A DNA stretch of 64,000 nucleotides from Glandiceps talaboti (GCF_964340395.1 NC_135555.1:16402246-16466245); one strand, 5' to 3'; positions 48,001 to 58,325 are shown, counted from the stretch's first letter. Numbers and translations are program-made. The notes: generated from the letters alone by a model not told the origin.

Positions 48001-51000
48001 AAGTATCTTGAGTATCAACACAGGACGTTCTTAGTACTCACTAAAATCACACTTCAGACCCACTATAAAAGTGTGATGTTTTCAGATAACATGTAACTTG
48101 TGGTTAATTCTATATTGTCGTGCAATTTGGAATGACAGTGAACCAGAATTCAGACAACTTGCGTAAGGAAGGGCATGCCAGGCATGCGGTTGAAGTTTAA
48201 ATATGGCCGACAGTTCACATGTAAAGTTAAACGACATGAACGTGTCTTGCCTTTCCAAAATGCAAATATTTGGCAAGTAAAAATAATTAAAATAATTACA
48301 ACTTTAATTTGGCTTCAGACTTTGCATTATGTTTTGCGTATCTTTCCCCGTTTTACATGTAAATCCGAAAAGGTTCTCTCTCATCATGTCATCAGTGTCA
48401 GTGATCATACCGCGCGGGGTACATGTAGTCCTCGGGTGCACGAGTCTGTATTACTGACTTGACTCTAAACACCGGAGGGGGAGGGACAATTGTCAGAATC
48501 GAGTCCCGAATTCCTCTGTATGCAAGCAGGACTACGTGCGGGGCTGCTTTGAGTACGAGCGAAGTGAGGCATGTTGAGTTATTTTGTTGAGAATTATAAA
48601 TATTGCGAAATGTCAAGTACAAGGTTTAAATACAATGGAATGATGAAAAAAATGGCAGAGTCTGCTGACAGGCGCCGGTCACAAAAAACACTGTGAATTA
48701 AAATATCAGACGATGTACATGTATGTATTAATCGCCGACAATCCACCCGTATGCACGAGGGACTAACCCGGAAGCAAGTCGTTGTCAGCCATACGTTACA
48801 GTGGTAACATCGTCCGAGAAATCGCTGCGTTCAGAGTGTCATTATTCACAGAATTGTTGTTTTCGAGTGAAAACCCGTCTTGAATTGTATAACTCTAACA
48901 AATGAAGACATGTCAAGTTATATTTTGAAAGTTGTATCGCTAGTTTGAGACGATTTTCTCACGTACTATAGTACTATCGAGGCTTACTTGGAACATAGAC
49001 AATAGAGAGAGATTTGGAAGTAGTAGGACCTTCCAGTTCATCGGGAAGTTTAGCCAGTCCGATAATTCTTTCTGGTTTAGTTTACAACACTTTTGATCAC
49101 GCAGATTTTGTTGTTGTGATGAAAAGAAATTAAAAAAAGATCATTTCAACCATTTCGTTGTGTTTTCTTTGTGAAAGGTAACCGAACATGAACGAGTGTT
49201 ACCACTGTAACGTATGGCTGAGAATGACTCTCTTCCGGGTACTTGAGATTGTCGCCGTACGGAAACTAAGATGGCGATTAATACATTTCTTCCCTATATA
49301 TATCTACCACAACTAGAACAAGTTGAATGTTGTTGACTTTGTAAATTTGTTAGAAAATTGAAATTCAAATTGCCTCAAAATTATTTTAGATCCCTAGTTT
49401 ATTTCATTCTTCATTAAAATTTTCCAGGGTTACAGCTGTAAGACACTGGAATTACTTATAGCCAACCTCAAAATCCTCTTTTTTTCTTTTTCTTGTGTGC
49501 ATTTCCCAGTCATTTTTTTCTGAGATTTTGTGCAATTTTTCATAAGAGTAGATTTTTGTTATAAAATGGTGACTATGGTATAAAAGTACAATACATTACC
49601 AACTTCTGTGTAAAATGTGTTTTATAGTGAGACATCATATGAAACCACTAACCACTTTATTGCATCGCTAAAACAAAACTGCATAGTGACTCGAAGAGCT
49701 GAAGACCTGAACCACTTCTACATGTCACCAAAATAAAAAATTAAATTAAAAAAAAAACAGCGGAGCTATTCTGACCGATAGGTCGCTTGTTCTACCAACT
49801 TATCACAGATTCACTGATCTCACATCCCATAACACTAGATCGGTAAAGATGTGATAAGTTGGTAGAAGGTAAAAGGGGGTTTTATAGCATAGTCTAGCAG
49901 CTTGTAATGTAAAGGTCTGGTGTCCTGCACCAAAATGCTTGAGTAAATCGTAGCTTTCAACCTCAGTCATCAGGTCTTCAGGGATGAAAAGTCACGATAT
50001 TGAAAATATGTCATGTGAATGAGTCTTAGCACACCAGGACATAAGAATTTATAGTATGCAAACATTTAGATAACATAGTTCCTGAAAAAATTAACAAAAT
50101 CACATATTTTTCAAATAATATTATTTATGTGAAGGTAAAGTAACTATCAGCAGATAACCTGAGAGCTACTCAGTGGTAAACTTATCACAAACATTTATTT
50201 TTTATAAACCGATACTGATATTTATATCATGCATAAGCCAAAAATATAGAATGTATACCCTGGTCATTCAATGTAACGACAGTGCGTGTCTATGTCAGAA
50301 GTTCTACTGTGTTCGAAATATTCAAAACTTTCAAAATTGCCATTACTTCCCATGATTTTTCTTCGATATTACTGATTCTTGTATAATTATGTTATTCACC
50401 AATATTTTTCTTCGTCCAGCCAGAAAATACTTATAACCTAATGGTTGTCACTACTCATCAAGTGACATGTAGTGACAAGGCCCCTTAGGTCACTCATATT
50501 TTCCTTGGCTGAACGAAGAAAAATAATGGTGAATGACATCTAAAAGTCTTCTCAAATATAACTTGCGGAACGAAATTATGTTAATATAGAACTTACTCTG
50601 CTGTAAGATAAACATTCAAACACTTGTATATATATATAAGAAGCATGTATTCCGAGCAAAGTTCACACCAAAGGTTAATGAAATTTTTAGCTTGGTGGAA
50701 ACTGCTCTCAAATAAGAAAGTCCTGTCGAGTACCAAAACGCTAAGACAGATTTATACCCAACTGTTAACATTCATTATAGTTTCTATTCCCACTATTAAC
50801 TGATGCAGAGAGACAGACTTCCAGTTAATTAACCTCCTCACCCCTATTTCTGTATGAAATGGGCTGATCCTACCATGCAGAGCCCTAGGAACAAGTCAAG
50901 GTCTTAATAGAGATAGGGTGGTTAGCAGTTAGGGTTAATAGATGTCAAGTCGACTTGTAAACAGACTAAAAGAAGCATGGTTAGGCCTTTATTATGAGAT

Positions 51001-51724
51001 AAATTAGTACAGACAGTTGTACTTTGGATTTTTATTTATGGGTCAGTGAAAGAGATACTTAGAGATACCGTTGTTCTGTAATCTCACAGTAAATCATAGA
51101 CTAAAAAAATATGTGAGGTTTTTCCCCACAGGGTATGTGTCTGTGATTAACAGTCTGTCCCAATGTCTCTCACTCCCTCTTTGTCTCTGTAGCTGTCCCT
51201 CTGTCTTTCATCATGTCGCTCTATCGAACACTCCCACACTCTCTCCTCTCTCCATATACAACTGGTTGTATGTTTTCATATCATTTGTCTCGCTGAGAGA
51301 AAGTGCTCAATGCAATTATTAGAAGCATAATAGATATAATCCAAGGTATAAGTCTGTTGTTACTTGGAGTTTCACACTTCTTTTGCAATCACCAGATGAC
51401 TGTTAAATTGAGATTGTCAAAGTATAATAATGTACACGTAAAGTGTCTGTATAGTCGTTGTTATAAAATAAATGTACAGTACATATGGACCTTAACAATC
51501 TCAATTTAATAGTCATCTGATTATCGGAGAAGAAGCGTGAAACCCTGAGTAATGACACAACATCCTTACACCTTGGAATTAAGTCTAATAAATATAATAC
51601 TGTAAACAATACATTTCTAGCCCACATTTTCAGACACTGAGCTCCTCTTCATTGATGGATCTCTACATTATTATTTATAGACAGAACCTCAGTGTAAAGT
51701 TATATATATATGTGTGTGTATATT

Positions 51725-51778
<54 letters not shown>

Positions 51779-54700
51779 CACACACACACTCACTATCAGC
51801 ATTACACATACCTTTTTATGATAAAAGTATAAGTTAGTGAATTCGATGACATCACTGTTGTATTTGTAAGAAAAACTTCCTGTTACATCCCACAAACCTA
51901 TATTCTCAGCCGAACTCTGATAAAGCAGTTTAATAACCCAGTATTCCCTTTTCCTAAGAAATACACTACGATAGTTCAACAGTAATACATCGCACTTTTC
52001 TTCCCTGACATAAGAACATTCATTAGGTGAAATCTATCCTGCGTGGGAGTTAAGCAAAATGGAATTTGTTTAATGGAGATATCACATACCTTGTTTAGTT
52101 TCCCCAAGTATCAGCCTGAACTCAGTGGGAACAAAACCTACAACAATTATCGTTTAAATGCTATGACATTTCAGTCTCCGCATTAAATTTGTTTTTGGGG
52201 TTTTTTTGACCCACTGTTATTAACCATCTGGCAACTGGAGTCACTTATTTGCCATTTTAAGATTTCGAAATCTTAACAGGATGGGAGTCATCAAATTTTT
52301 TTTTCTCTAGTTGTCTTTTTTGTCAAATTGTTTAGATAGTGTGTAAACATAACTCCCATCATTCGATGTAAATGTAAGCCCACTTATTTCCTCATAATGT
52401 ACATATTTATATTAAATTTCATCAGAATCATTAATCTTTGCAGTAATTTGGATATATCTAATGTCAATTATAAGAAAATAACTGTGTTAAAATGTGTACC
52501 TAGTGAGTTCAAATATGGCATCTGCTTGTTCAAAAATTAAATATATTGAAGATGTTTGGATAATTATTGCAGTGGTTGAAAAGGAAAGAGCTTTAAGTAA
52601 AGATTTTAGATCATATTCACTTTTCTCATCTACTGATTCAAATGATTAAATATCGAAGTTTATTTCAATATTTCTGATGCTGACTATGGGGGGGGGGGGG
52701 ATAGAAATTAGTATAATGTTAGTTCATGTATGTCATCTACTGGCTCAAAAAACTAAAAGTTATTTTTATGTTCCTGGTGTTTGTCATAAGGGAAAAACTG
52801 TGAATGAACATTTGTATCTTGTTAGCTTGGATGTGTCAAAAAAGTAAATGTCAAAGTTATTATAGTATTTGTGGTGTTAATTATGAGGAATAAGTGGACA
52901 AAAATTTGCATATCGTGGGTTCAAGTATATGTGATCTATATAGCTAATGATTCAAAAAATTAAATGTTAACGTCGTTTGAATGTTTGCCGTTTCTGTTAT
53001 AAGGAAAAGTCTTGATTAATATTTGCATATAGTTTAATTTTATGATCTTTTTGTTTAAAAAAAAAATTCAAAATTGTTTGAATATTCCTGGGTTGGTAGT
53101 AAGCGAAAAAAGTGGATACGAAATTGCATATTCATGTAGTTCGAATGTATATCATCTACTGGTTCAAAAAAATAAATGTGAAAATTGTTTGATAATTATC
53201 ATGTTGATTATGAGGAAAAAATAGTGGATGGAAATTTGATATGGTTGATATACTATTACGTCACCACAGTTTCAGTATATTAAATATTAACGATACATGT
53301 AGTTGGATGGGTCTGGTGCATGGTTAATGTAGTTATGAGGCCTAACAAATAAAAATTGTATGGTTCCGATTAAGCTCAATTTTAGAATAGGTTTGGTAGG
53401 GTTTTTTTTTTTTGGGGGGGGGTCAAATGTGAGTGTCTAGTTCAGGTAGTTAGGTTTTCTGTTGTTTTCCATATGGTCTCTGTGTTACTGGTTTCTTCTC
53501 TTCAGATGTATAGCCATTACAGATTGGAAGAACAGTTTTATATTGTCCTTTTAAGTTGATGTCAGTTTCCGCATCTACTATTTCGAGATTGCGATTTTAA
53601 TATATTTTTTTCTCGGATACATTTTTAAAAAGGTTAGGGTCGGCAGTGAAAAACTAGGTTGATTGGGTAACAGAAACCAAACAATTTTTTTTTTTAGGGC
53701 TAAGGAAAACAACAGGATTAACATTTGCATCTTGTCAGTTCACGTATATCATCTGTGGGTTCAAATTATTATATGTTTAAGAACAAGAAGCCTATCTGGA
53801 TATTTCCGCCAGTGAAAATAACTGGTTCTAAAAATAAAAACCAATTTCATAATTGAAGCGTCTAAATCTTAGATGTAATCTTGAACACTGATGTGATAGA
53901 CATAGTGCATAAGTTTTACAGGAGACCTTGAGTAGGTTATGTAGAAAATGAATATAAAACGGAGCAAAAGCAAATTATAATATTCTGAAAAATGGGTCAT
54001 CACCAAAGTACTATATAATCTAAGTTAAATTCCAGAGAATTCAAGAACTCTTCATTGATTATTCTGTACCTAACTGAATGCAAGTCATTGTGAACTGAAA
54101 ATCAAAAGAGCTCATTTTCCTTGAGAACATATTTCTGGAAATCTACCATGGATTATAATTAATGTATTATCAATATAGAAATTGTATTCAGGAATGTGTT
54201 AAGATTTATTTAAGCTCAGCCAGTTTGTATAAAAGATTCACTTTCAAAAGTCAGTCATCACTTAATACTTTAAGCTTTGCCGCTATTTTGAAATATTGTA
54301 TTTAATCTTAATCTCAAAAAATGAGGGGGTGGGGATCCGAGAGTATTTTCAAATGAGTAGGATTTCACATACATGTATACTAATACGTGTATTTATATCA
54401 CCTTAGTCTTCAAAAATAAATCGCATTTGACACTTTTAGTGTTAAGAGTTTTAGTACGAATACAAAAAAAAGTAAGCAAATCTTTGATGACCTTGACTTA
54501 TTTAGAGTTGTGAATATTATTAACAAAGGGGCAGGATTATAGCAATACTGCAATATGTTGATACTTATCTCGCTTCTGCCTGCTCATAGGCTTCCGTGTA
54601 TTGTTCTCTTCTCACGACCAGCATACTTGTATGTCAAAAGAGACATGTAGCAATTAATAACTTAAAATAGGTACATGAATTTCAAATAGACCAGGATTAT

Positions 54701-54938
54701 TTATATGATGATAGTTTTCAAAAGAGATGACTTAAAGACCCAGTTCACTAAAAAAGTTAATGTTTTTCTTTCTTTCCGTCCATTACAGGCTCACAATGAT
54801 TTGATGCGTACATACGAGTCCAAACTACAACAGTTCGGTGTGCCCACAGACGAGCTTGGTTTCAAACCTCTTGAGAGTACGGTGGGTGGTCAGCAGCTAG
54901 GACAGGGACCCGCTGGGCTGGTGGCAGCTCCAACATAG
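28879..54938 (+). CDS. GAS8: GAS8/DRC4, nexin-dynein regulatory complex subunit 4 (10 exons)
   Basis: Ten exons join in one frame to 489 codons plus TAG, with no internal stop; human GAS8 is about 478. DRC4 is a coiled-coil subunit of the nexin-dynein regulatory complex, which links axonemal doublets and controls dynein in motile cilia and flagella. The product opens [13 protein letters not shown], a lysine-rich start typical of the family. Then come MSKEQ (37-41), [18 protein letters not shown] (from 51), [10 protein letters not shown] (72-81), [16 protein letters not shown] (108-123), a long coiled coil, the signature [20 protein letters not shown] (243-262) opening the GAS domain (about 222-421), [13 protein letters not shown] (335-347), SNLDP (404-408), [17 protein letters not shown] (429-445) and a conserved tail [13 protein letters not shown]. 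All junctions are GT-AG and all introns are phase 0. The start is fixed by homology and the splice after ATG. In-frame joins and conserved blocks leave little doubt. Confidence 0.97.
29917..30179. mobile_element. Imperfect foldback structure in intron 1
   Basis: Outer arms ttttggcacctgac (29917-29930) and gtcaggtgccaaaa (30166-30179) are perfectly complementary. Inside them, ccctagtcatttcagcac pairs with gtgctgaaaagtctaggg with a few mismatches, and ccaagatg/ccaagaca copies oppose catcttggg/gtcttggg. It looks like a decayed foldback or MITE insertion of about 263 bases. Confidence 0.65.
30520..30726. mobile_element. MITE-like element with 19-bp terminal inverted repeats
   Basis: aattcttggtacctgcaat at the left (30520-30538) matches the complement of gttgcaggtaccgagaatt at the right (30708-30726) with two mismatches. 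Inner blocks ttggttgac and gtcaacctt also pair. No obvious coding. The target duplication is unclear. Confidence 0.6.
30812..30931 (+). CDS. GAS8: GAS8 exon 2 (residues 2-41)
   Basis: 120 bases between tctctAG and GTAAGT. Encodes the basic PPKKKK stretch through [10 protein letters not shown]. Confidence 0.97.
30932..32253 (+). other. GAS8 intron 2 (1.32 kb)
   Basis: GTAAGT to tgtgtAG. It has a C-run followed by an A-rich stretch near 31587-31612. At 31795-32070 there are scattered agtagtcc / actaccaatt phrases related to the 54-bp minisatellite of intron 8. A spurious frame at 31551-31769 is repeat-derived. Confidence 0.8.
32254..32451 (+). CDS. GAS8: GAS8 exon 3 (residues 42-107)
   Basis: 198 bases, acceptor tttttgtgtAG, donor GTTGGT (weaker than the others). 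Encodes the conserved [11 protein letters not shown] and [10 protein letters not shown] blocks. Confidence 0.97.
32452..33157 (+). other. GAS8 intron 3 (706 bp)
   Basis: No gene. Three short direct repeats of the phrase tttgaccttttg occur at its start (about 32487-32600). Confidence 0.75.
33158..33364 (+). CDS. GAS8: GAS8 exon 4 (residues 108-176)
   Basis: 207 bases, acceptor ctctctcttacAG, donor GTGAGT. Encodes [16 protein letters not shown] through DVVKNLKM. Confidence 0.97.
33365..33938 (+). other. GAS8 intron 4 (574 bp)
   Basis: AT-rich unique sequence with no embedded feature seen. Confidence 0.8.
33939..34199 (+). CDS. GAS8: GAS8 exon 5 (residues 177-263)
   Basis: 261 bases, acceptor gttatacatAG, donor GTAAGT. 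Encodes the coiled coil and most of the family signature [20 protein letters not shown]. Confidence 0.97.
34200..34904 (+). other. GAS8 intron 5 (705 bp)
   Basis: No feature except a G-run at 34577-34588. Confidence 0.8.
34905..35072 (+). CDS. GAS8: GAS8 exon 6 (residues 264-319)
   Basis: 168 bases, acceptor tttcaatttgctAG, donor GTGAGT. Charged coiled coil ending [16 protein letters not shown]. Confidence 0.97.
35073..35896 (+). other. GAS8 intron 6 (824 bp)
   Basis: A C-run lies just after the donor (about 35098-35109). Otherwise unique sequence. A frame of 126 codons at 35499-35879 is not supported by any family or codon signal. Confidence 0.75.
35897..35983 (+). CDS. GAS8: GAS8 exon 7 (residues 320-348)
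   Basis: 87 bases, acceptor ttgttgttgtAG, donor GTGAGA. Encodes [20 protein letters not shown] within the GAS domain. Confidence 0.97.
35984..36319 (+). other. GAS8 intron 7 (336 bp)
   Basis: Shortest intron of the gene. Nothing else seen in it. Confidence 0.85.
36320..36529 (+). CDS. GAS8: GAS8 exon 8 (residues 349-418)
   Basis: 210 bases, acceptor tctatatatAG, donor GTAAGT. Encodes [20 protein letters not shown] through [16 protein letters not shown]. Confidence 0.97.
39729..40160. repeat. 54-bp minisatellite, eight copies (intron 8)
   Basis: The phrase tccagg(g/a)(c/t)acatagact recurs with its cagg at 39741, 39795, 39849, 39903, 39957, 40011, 40067 and 40121: an exact 54-base step except for one 56-base unit. 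Each unit reads cagtagtccagg, acatagactactaaaca, ttgtatctagactacc. Confidence 0.95.
41020..41315. mobile_element. MITE-like element, copy 1 (intron 8)
   Basis: Inverted ends: left ttattctccaatatttgtct, then tcattcagccggaaaata; right tattttcctcggctgaa, then agaaaaaatattgaggagtaa (41157-41313). The element and the sequence to its left (cgaaatatgagtcaaaacct, attgccattacttcc) match 50275-50540 in intron 9. An 18-base C-run followed by a T-run (41088-41124) lies inside it. Confidence 0.7.
41325..41861 (-). pseudogene. LINE retrotransposon 3' end, copy A (decayed)
   Basis: On the minus strand a 103-codon frame (41861-41550) ends with [20 protein letters not shown]. After a one-base frameshift near 41560 it continues as [17 protein letters not shown] and stops at TAA (41509-41511). 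This matches the extreme C terminus of invertebrate non-LTR elements (LPSGRRYR-P, TNR-K-SF-P-AI-LN). About 180 bases of 3' UTR follow, ending with ataaataaagataatta near 41325. The upstream part of the frame is not recognisably RT. The clade (CR1/Jockey-like) is a guess from memory. Confidence 0.55.
41905..42250 (-). pseudogene. LINE retrotransposon 3' end, copy B (decayed)
   Basis: On the minus strand one register reads [20 protein letters not shown] then HKRTNRFK (about 42223-42140). The neighbouring register continues as [15 protein letters not shown], implying a frameshift. The order is the same as in copy A. The 3' end carries an ataaataaa signal and an attattattatt tail at about 41915-41950. 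Same orientation as copy A and only about 45 bases from it. Confidence 0.55.
42924..42983. repeat. (GT)n microsatellite (intron 8)
   Basis: Sixty-base GT run preceded by imperfect tgtctgtg units. Confidence 0.97.
45002..45049. repeat. Poly-T (32) / poly-G (16) homopolymer junction
   Basis: 32 T residues followed directly by 16 G residues. The exact lengths are doubtful in any assembly. Confidence 0.9.
46296..46361 (+). CDS. GAS8: GAS8 exon 9 (residues 419-440)
   Basis: 66 bases, acceptor ttatttgcAG, donor GTAAGA. Encodes [20 protein letters not shown] plus CK. A micro-sized exon between two very long introns. Confidence 0.96.
47292..49767. mobile_element. Putative 2.5-kb element bounded by short inverted ends
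   Basis: agctccgctg at 47292-47301 is the exact complement of cagcggagct at 49758-49767. The left end continues gtcagcgaaagctgaaagcg, a GC-rich start unlike its AT-rich flanks. Next comes a gatatttggtgtgcatgtt module related to 6785-7310, then CpG-containing sequence and a nested foldback at 48724-49284. There is no credible transposase frame, so it would be non-autonomous. A 10-bp match could be coincidence. Confidence 0.45.
48724..49284. mobile_element. Foldback element with ~88-bp inverted arms
   Basis: The left arm starts tgtattaatcgcc and contains agtcgttgtcagccatacgt and tacagtggtaac. The right arm is the complement: gttaccactgta, acgtatggctgagaatgact, ttccgggtacttgagattgt, and ggcgattaataca at its end. 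The arms (48724-48810 and 49197-49284) differ by scattered substitutions and small indels. The ~385-base centre shows no coding. Confidence 0.75.
49790..49867. repeat. Perfect 18-bp inverted repeat, 78-bp hairpin
   Basis: ttctaccaacttatcaca (49790-49807) and tgtgataagttggtagaa (49850-49867) are exact complements with a 42-base loop. It may be a short MITE. Confidence 0.8.
50275..50540. mobile_element. MITE-like element, copy 2 (intron 9)
   Basis: The second copy of 41020-41315, in the same orientation. The inverted ends are clearer here: ttattcaccaatatttttct, then tcgtccagccagaaaata on the left; tattttccttggctgaacga, then agaaaaataatggtgaatga on the right (50391-50538). Both copies keep tgtcactactcat and agtgaca in the middle. 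Confidence 0.75.
51318..51604. mobile_element. Foldback element with ~105-bp inverted arms
   Basis: The left arm (about 51318-51421) includes ccaaggtataag, gttgttacttggagtttcac, acttctt, cagatgactgttaaattgag and attgtcaa. The right arm (about 51491-51604) carries the complements: ttaacaatctcaatttaata, gtcatctgat, aagaagcgtgaaaccctgag, taatgacacaac and caccttgg. Spacer about 70 bases. Imperfect, so not recent. Confidence 0.75.
51725..51776. repeat. (GA)n microsatellite (intron 9)
   Basis: GA run with one AAAG interruption near the start, flanked by short TG and CA stretches. Confidence 0.95.
52440..53770. repeat. Degenerate ~105-bp tandem repeat (intron 9)
   Basis: A phrase like atctactgrttcaaaaaatt, then aaatgt, recurs near 52526, 52631, 52739, 52830, 52947, 53048 and 53156. 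Each is preceded by a tttgcatattgt-like stretch and followed by ttgtttgaatattycct and ataaggaaaa. Spacing is 92-115 bases. One more piece (aacatttgcatcttgtcagt, then atatcatctgtgggttcaaa) lies at 53718-53765, beyond the inserted element at 53452-53690. Confidence 0.75.
53452..53690 (+). mobile_element. Dispersed element copy, partner of 7671-7935
   Basis: Same order of blocks as at 7671-7935 (tggtttcttctc, cattacagattggaagaaca, ttttatattgtc, ttgatgtcagttt, aaaaaggttagggtcggcag) and a T-rich tail. It sits between ~105-bp repeat units, consistent with insertion into that array. Confidence 0.65.
53771..54788. other. Distal intron 9, no feature seen
   Basis: AT-rich unique-looking sequence leading to the exon 10 acceptor. 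Nothing supported. Confidence 0.6.
54789..54938 (+). CDS. GAS8: GAS8 exon 10 (residues 441-489 and stop)
   Basis: Acceptor ctttccgtccattacAG. 49 codons and TAG (54936-54938). Encodes [17 protein letters not shown] and the conserved C-terminal [13 protein letters not shown]. Confidence 0.97.
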   Translation, partial: AHNDLMRTYESKLQQFGVPTDELGFKPLESTVGGQQLGQGPAGLVAAPT

Positions 54939-55813
54939 GAACATTCCGTACCAAATGATAATGAAGATTTCCCATTTGGAGTTGTACAGTTAGATGTCCA
55001 CCTTCCGCAGTAAATATTTTGTCAAATTTACACCCCCAAAAAAACAGAACCTGTATTTCAGCTTATGCTTTGTCCCAGTTTTATCTATTTTCGAACTTAA
55101 TGCTGTTGAAAGCAAATTTTGAAGAAAAATACATTCCGCATTTTTTTCCCCCAAAGTGTAAATACTGAAACTTGAAAAAAAGCTAGAAAATCATTCTTTG
55201 TACATTTTTATTTCCAAGTAAAGTAGTTTTCCTCCAACTTGATCTTTTCATGATTTTTTGTTGTTGTGATTTTAGTGTTTTGTAATCATATCCGTCCTAT
55301 ATATTGTACCCATACATTCTTGATGTAAATCACTTCTTACATAACACTTTAAAAAAAAGACTGATACCCTCAAACTTGAAGCCGAATAATTGAGCTGAAA
55401 CAGAAGGAGAAATGGTAACTTACAAAACAAGAAAAGATGAGGGTATAAAAAATATTATGATATTATATAAAACCATCAATTTTTTTTTGTACAGTTTGCG
55501 GGATAACAAAGCCAGAACCCGAAATAGTTAATCACCTGCATATACTAATATTAGAAGCTGTAAAATCAGGGCGTGCAAGTTTATGAAACAAATTTTAAAT
55601 ACTATTTATACTAGTATGAAATATGTGATGTTCAAATACCTACCTGTATATATATTATTATATTAGTAGAAGTTGTGTTCAGAATACAAACTCACCATTG
55701 ATAAGTTTACACATCTGGATTTTCCTTCCGTAACTTGCGTGGATTTTTACTCTTGGGATATTTCTTGTTTTAAATGTAAGCAACTTTTGATTGTTGAAAG
55801 GTGACTCTCCCTG

Positions 55814-55819
55814 AATAAA
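55814..55819 (+). terminator. Candidate polyadenylation signal AATAAA (proximal)
   Basis: Canonical hexamer about 875 bases after the stop codon. A GT-rich stretch (tgtctggttggtttgtgaat) follows within 45-70 bases. Confidence 0.55.
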
Positions 55820-56383
55820 GATGAACATTTGTTTGAAGAAAGAGAAAGGTAGTGTCATGTCTGGTTGGTTTGTGAATGTGAGATCCTCTATAGGGTATGA
55901 CTGTTATTTATTTGTTTATAAAGGGCAATGCATCGGTAATATGGGTTTTCATGCAAAATATTACAAATACAAATATATATATATGACAGATACAAATTAT
56001 GCAACAATATTGAACACCGAGAGGAGTGGGAGAATGCACTAGTCATTAGACTGATGAACTATTTGCAATGGTGAATGCCCTATATCTGAAGGATCGGGGG
56101 TGGGCTTTCGGAATGTGGAATTTGGTCCTTGTGTTGTATTGATGAACGGTATCATTGGTTGATACAAGTTCAGAAAGGTATGATGATACTTTGTTAGTCA
56201 CACATTTTTTTGGACAAGATTATTGCAGATGTGGTTGTGTCGCTCTTGGATGGTTGGCCAGTTAAATGCAATTCTGGTGGTAGCGATATGTTCAGACTTT
56301 GTTAGAGCCCACATTGGAATCGGACGTACAACGAAATTAAGTATACGTTGTAAAGCTGCTTTTTAATGTGATACTGCAGTTTG

Positions 56384-56389
56384 AATAAA
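56384..56389 (+). terminator. Candidate polyadenylation signal AATAAA (distal)
   Basis: Canonical hexamer followed by a GT-rich stretch (tgtgttacaacagtctgagt, then ggtgtaagg). Confidence 0.45.
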
Positions 56390-56410
56390 CTGTGTTACAA
56401 CAGTCTGAGT

Positions 56411-57004
<594 letters not shown>

Positions 57005-57116
57005 TGGGGTGGGGAGGGTAATTTTGTAAATTAATGAGTGAAAATTAAATAAAAAAAACGACGAAAACTAGTCAGGAATTTTTGAAACCCTTTGAGTTTA
57101 TCTTTCTTGACACCGT

Positions 57117-57302
<186 letters not shown>

Positions 57303-58325
57303 TGCATGTATTACTAAAATTATCTGAGACTCTAAGGCGCCTTTTACCAATGATAAATTGTTGTTTTCTGTTTGCCTGTTTTGTATATCAATTGTTCATT
57401 CGAGTACTACTGTTTATTCTAAAGTGTGGAATCTATAGGGGACCTGGAACGTGGACGGGCGGTCAAGAAATGACTCATTACTAGCTGTCAGTTACACGTA
57501 CAGTACGTGACTGGTGTCACGAATCAATGCGTCCCCATTTCACAAAGATCGATCGCTTCGGACAATACAGCCAGCTTTTAAGTTACGTTATTATATTCTC
57601 AAGGACAGTTAGACAAAAATCGTTTTCAATTATTAATATTAAATTATTGATATTACAATGTCGTTGGCGAGGACATAACAATATTGATCGATAAGAGATA
57701 CGGAATATCATTATTATTTCCGCCCAATGACCGTGAGGTGTTGGCACGTTAGGTTGTAAGGCCACATGCACATAGCCCAAGGGTCCTAAGCATGCAGAAG
57801 TGAAATTAGTCCCAATGGACATAAGCAATGATGATGGCGAAAGTGTGGACACTTGCCTCATAAAAGGTGTTAGTTCTGTTGTTGTTTTTGGAACGTGACA
57901 ACTCACTTGGGGACTGGCAATGCTGTATAACCTAGTTTCTGCTAAAGCAAGACTTCGTCCCAATGATGCGCATGCACCGCCATGCATATGTGGGACCCCC
58001 AGATTCAATCGTTACTCGATATAGCCCGTGAAGATCTGTATGGTGTTTTCGAAAGGACCATATTAATGAGCTTTGCGTTTGATTTTCTAGGCCGCCTTTT
58101 CTTAAATCATCAATGTGTTCGTATTATTGAAATCGTCTGCATTGCATTGCTTATGTACACATTTGTAGAAACTACCCAGATACACATCGTGATCGGAAAT
58201 ATCTAGTTCTCCTCGAAAGTAGTTATCGATCGCATACAACATTTTGAACAAGGTCACACAAGTACATGTGCGTATTACATACATGAGTAGGTTACGTTAT
58301 AGCTGAAAGTGAGAAGGCCTTGAGT

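Larger units (their letters stand above)
46362..54788 (+). other. GAS8 intron 9 (8.43 kb), repeat-rich
   Basis: Begins with a T-rich tract (46373-46417). Contains a 2.5-kb putative element, several foldback elements, a GA microsatellite, a ~105-bp tandem repeat and a dispersed-element copy. No second gene is recognised on either strand. Confidence 0.8.
54939..56410 (+). other. GAS8 3' UTR (alternative ends possible)
   Basis: No open frame continues after the stop. The UTR would end near 55840 if the first AATAAA (55814) is used, or near 56410 if the second (56384) is used. Confidence 0.6.
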
